A stretch of DNA of 14,961 bases from Pseudomonadota bacterium (lineage in GTDB: Bacteria > Pseudomonadota > Gammaproteobacteria > Magnimaribacterales > D2472): the NCBI GenBank assembly GCA_010024215.1, contig RGHK01000011.1, positions 1-14,961 on the forward strand, in the 5' to 3' direction. Shown here piece after piece: positions 13,033-14,961 of the stretch; position 1 is the first letter of the stretch, and the number at the start of each line of letters is the position of its first letter. The translations under genes and the position numbers were made by a program. The notes below the pieces were generated by a model. That model made no database searches, was not told the DNA's origin, and saw only the letters and a program-made list of their open reading frames with translations.

Positions 13033-14283
13033 CTATTTATTGAATAAATCCTTATCAATTAAGCCTTCTGATTCAGCAACTATACATGCAACAGCTGCAT
13101 CTCCGGTTACGTTTACCGAAGTGCGTAACATATCTAAAATTCTATCAACAGCTAGAATTATTCCTATAGCCTCTAATGGCAAACCAAATTGCTGTAAAAT
13201 TATTACCAGAGTTATTGTTCCTGCTGAAGGAACGGCTGCTGTCCCTATAGAAGTTACAACTGCAAGAATTACAACTTGTATGTATTGAAAAATTGTTAAG
13301 TCTATTCCAGACATCTGAGCAATAAAAACAGTAGCCATACCTTGCATGATTGCTGTTCCATCCATGTTGATTGTAGCCCCAACTGGAATTACAAAAGACG
13401 AAACATTTTTATTTACACCTAAATCATCTTGAACAGTCTTCAGAGTTACAGGAATAGTTGCTGCGCTTGAAGATGTTGAAAATGCAAATATAGCAACATC
13501 CTTCATTTTTCTATAAAAAGTAAGCAAACTTAAATTTGTAAATAGCTTAAGTATTAATGAGTATGTAAAAACTACATGAATTAACAAAGCGATTATTAGC
13601 AAAAGCACATATTTAAAAGCTTCTTGAAAAATATCTAATCCGTCTGTGATTACAAATTTACCAATTAAACAAAATACACCTATAGGTGCAAAAGATATAA
13701 CCATTATTACCAGCTGCATAAATACAGTGTTTAGTTTTTCAAAGGACTGACTAAAATTGTTTGTAAGGTGATTTGTTTTATTTAGAGCAAGTCCAAATAA
13801 AATACTAAAAAAGACAACTGCTAGCATTTGATTTTGTGCCATAGCTTCAATAATATTTGAAGGAAAAATATCTAAAATTGTTTCATATATCCCCTGTCCT
13901 TGTGGGAGCTGTTCTGGTGGGGCAATGTCTGACGAATATCCAGCACCGGGTTTAAAGATAGATCCTATAAAAAGGGAGAGCGAAACTGCTATAGCAGTTG
14001 TTGATAAATAAAGAACAATTGTCTTTAGAGTGATATTCCCTAAACTTTGCATGCTTGTTAAAGATGAAATACCAGAAACAAGTGAAAAGAATACTAGAGG
14101 GACAATTAAGAGTTTTAGTAAATTAATAAAAATAGCGCTTCCTAGATTGAAAACATATGCTCTAGTAAAGTCTATAAAAGTATCTGAAAAAAAACTTAGA
14201 TAATATAAAAGAGAGCCAACCACAAAGCCCAAAAACATTCCAAGCAAAATATTTCTTGTTAAATTTTTGGGAGTTTCAATCAT
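13033..14283 (-). CDS. Dicarboxylate/amino acid:cation symporter (DAACS family)
   Basis: A 416-residue secondary transporter of the glutamate/dicarboxylate:Na+ or H+ symporter family (relatives GltP, GltT, DctA). Hydrophobic helices fill the chain, and the C-terminal transport core is complete. The serine-rich hairpin FSTSSSAATIPVT (268-280) is present, as are NMDGTA (306-311) for cation and substrate binding, the second hairpin GTAAVPSAG (347-355), and VDRILDMLRTSVNVTGD (379-395). Asp380, Asp384 and Arg387 correspond to Asp390, Asp394 and Arg397 of the archaeal homologue GltPh. The Arg favours an acidic substrate such as glutamate, aspartate or a C4-dicarboxylate over neutral amino acids. 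The start overlaps the rubredoxin stop (ATGA), so the two are probably cotranslated. The exact substrate cannot be named. Confidence 0.93.
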   Translation of the reverse strand: MIETPKNLTRNILLGMFLGFVVGSLLYYLSFFSDTFIDFTRAYVFNLGSAIFINLLKLLIVPLVFFSLVSGISSLTSMQSLGNITLKTIVLYLSTTAIAVSLSLFIGSIFKPGAGYSSDIAPPEQLPQGQGIYETILDIFPSNIIEAMAQNQMLAVVFFSILFGLALNKTNHLTNNFSQSFEKLNTVFMQLVIMVISFAPIGVFCLIGKFVITDGLDIFQEAFKYVLLLIIALLIHVVFTYSLILKLFTNLSLLTFYRKMKDVAIFAFSTSSSAATIPVTLKTVQDDLGVNKNVSSFVIPVGATINMDGTAIMQGMATVFIAQMSGIDLTIFQYIQVVILAVVTSIGTAAVPSAGTITLVIILQQFGLPLEAIGIILAVDRILDMLRTSVNVTGDAAVACIVAESEGLIDKDLFNK

Positions 14284-14459
14284 TCTATCTCAATCATATC
14301 AAAATCTTCTTTGCCAACACCGCATTCAGGGCATAACCAATCCTCGGGTACGTCTACCCATCTTGTTCCAGGATCTATTCCATCATCTGGCCAACCTAAA
14401 GCTTCATCATATATTAGACCACAAACAATACATTCATACTTTTTTAATTTCATACTCAT
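14280..14459 (-). CDS. Rubredoxin
   Basis: Small iron protein of 59 residues with a single Fe(Cys)4 centre that carries one electron in the cytoplasm. CIVCG (Cys10, Cys13) and CPECG (Cys43, Cys46) hold the iron. Between them are IYDEALGWPDDGIDPGTRW and VPEDW, and the protein ends GKEDFDMIEIE, the usual rubredoxin layout. ATG 14459 (MSMKLKKYEC) and ATG 14453 (MKLKKYEC) are both possible; neither has a clear Shine-Dalgarno. The TGA overlaps the ATG of the following symporter by the ATGA arrangement. It is divergent from ubiC. No rubredoxin reductase or alkane hydroxylase is visible here, so its partner is unknown. Confidence 0.95.
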   Translation of the reverse strand: MSMKLKKYECIVCGLIYDEALGWPDDGIDPGTRWVDVPEDWLCPECGVGKEDFDMIEIE

Positions 14460-14521
14460 ATTTTTATTTTTACTTTGATTAAAAGTACGGGCGTTATAAT
14501 ATCAGATTTATCGAGAAATTA
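14460..14521 (+). promoter_or_regulatory. Divergent rubredoxin/ubiC intergenic region with a ubiC -10 box
   Basis: A perfect TATAAT at 14495-14500 lies 21 bp before the ubiC ATG, predicting a leader of about 15 nt that contains a weak GAGAA. The -35 is poor: TTTGAT at 14474-14479 is only 15 bp away. The minus strand has several TA-rich hexamers that could serve rubredoxin, none distinctive. Confidence 0.45.
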
Positions 14522-14961
14522 ATGAAGCTAAAGAAAATATCATCTTGGAAAAATTTTGAGTCTGTAGAGTCAAAAATATTAAATAATGAAATACGTTCCT
14601 GGCTTCTAGAAAAAGGTCCGATTACAAAAAGAATAAAAAAAAATGGAGCATTCAAACTTCATCTTATTCAAGACAAACTATCATTTGTTAAACAAGAAGA
14701 TAAAGACTTTATAGACTGTACATCTGATGAAATAAAATTAAGGGAAGTTATACTTTTTTGTGGGAATGAACCTATAGTTTTTGCACAAACAATAATACCT
14801 TATGAAACCATTTCCAATGGATTTGAGAAACTAGGAAATCTTGGAAATAAGCCTCTAGGCGATATTCTTTTTGAGAAAAATATTTTTACTAAAGATAAAG
14901 TTGTTTATGCTCTATTTAAAAATGAATCTGGCATATATTGGGGAAGGAAAGCAAAATATTT
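14522..14961 (+). CDS. ubiC: Chorismate lyase (partial, 3' end outside window)
   Basis: UbiC removes pyruvate from chorismate to give 4-hydroxybenzoate, the ring precursor of ubiquinone. The 146 residues visible align with E. coli UbiC from near the start. RSWLLEKGPITKRIKKNG corresponds to the DWLLLEDSMTKRF region. LREVIL contains Arg74, equivalent to the substrate-binding Arg76. FAQTIIPYETI, then LGNKPLGDILF, and WGRKAKYF follow. The C-terminal ELFLP segment with catalytic Glu155 lies beyond the edge, with roughly 15-20 residues missing. The identity to E. coli is modest, but motif order and spacing fit. It is divergent from rubredoxin; ubiA often follows in relatives. Confidence 0.88.
   Translation, partial: MKLKKISSWKNFESVESKILNNEIRSWLLEKGPITKRIKKNGAFKLHLIQDKLSFVKQEDKDFIDCTSDEIKLREVILFCGNEPIVFAQTIIPYETISNGFEKLGNLGNKPLGDILFEKNIFTKDKVVYALFKNESGIYWGRKAKY

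Overview
This window looks like a piece of a small, AT-rich, gene-dense gammaproteobacterial chromosome. A streamlined marine lineage such as SAR86 is my best guess. That rests on the low G+C seen by eye, intergenic gaps mostly under 70 bp, many stop/start overlaps, and typical gammaproteobacterial gene pairs: rph-pyrE, tsaD divergent from rpsU, gmk-rpoZ-spoT, ridA next to spoT and pyrB, rubredoxin divergent from ubiC. The taxon is inference. No tRNA, rRNA, IS element, prophage, CRISPR array or dedicated defence system is visible. The window is nearly all housekeeping genes.

Left block (1-2417): the tail of an unidentified rightward gene, then a leftward operon tsaD (tRNA t6A synthesis), folB and folK (folate synthesis) and a PepSY membrane protein, with overlaps or zero spacing at every junction. 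Centre-left (2477-5132): a rightward run rpsU, yqeY, rph, pyrE, ribE covering ribosomal protein S21, a GatB/YqeY protein, RNase PH, orotate phosphoribosyltransferase and riboflavin synthase. Its end overlaps the end of pyrB by 24 bp, tail to tail.

Centre and right (5109-14459): a long leftward series. Read in transcription order from the right it is rubredoxin, a dicarboxylate/acidic amino acid:cation symporter, membrane pyrophosphatase (hppA), an SDR-like protein, yicC, gmk, rpoZ, spoT, ridA, pyrB. Likely promoters lie before hppA and rpoZ, with weaker candidates before ridA and rpsU. The right edge holds a rightward, truncated ubiC (chorismate lyase) behind a consensus TATAAT box. Shared themes are nucleotide synthesis (pyrE, pyrB, gmk), the stringent response (spoT, rpoZ), translation and RNA processing (tsaD, rpsU, rph, yicC), cofactors (folB, folK, ribE, ubiC), and membrane energetics and transport.

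Three points deserve most attention. SpoT lacks most of its TGS domain through a clean in-frame deletion. hppA carries a frameshift just before its last conserved catalytic segment. FolK is short and lacks the conserved His/Arg of its third loop. I found no convincing undescribed multi-gene system.
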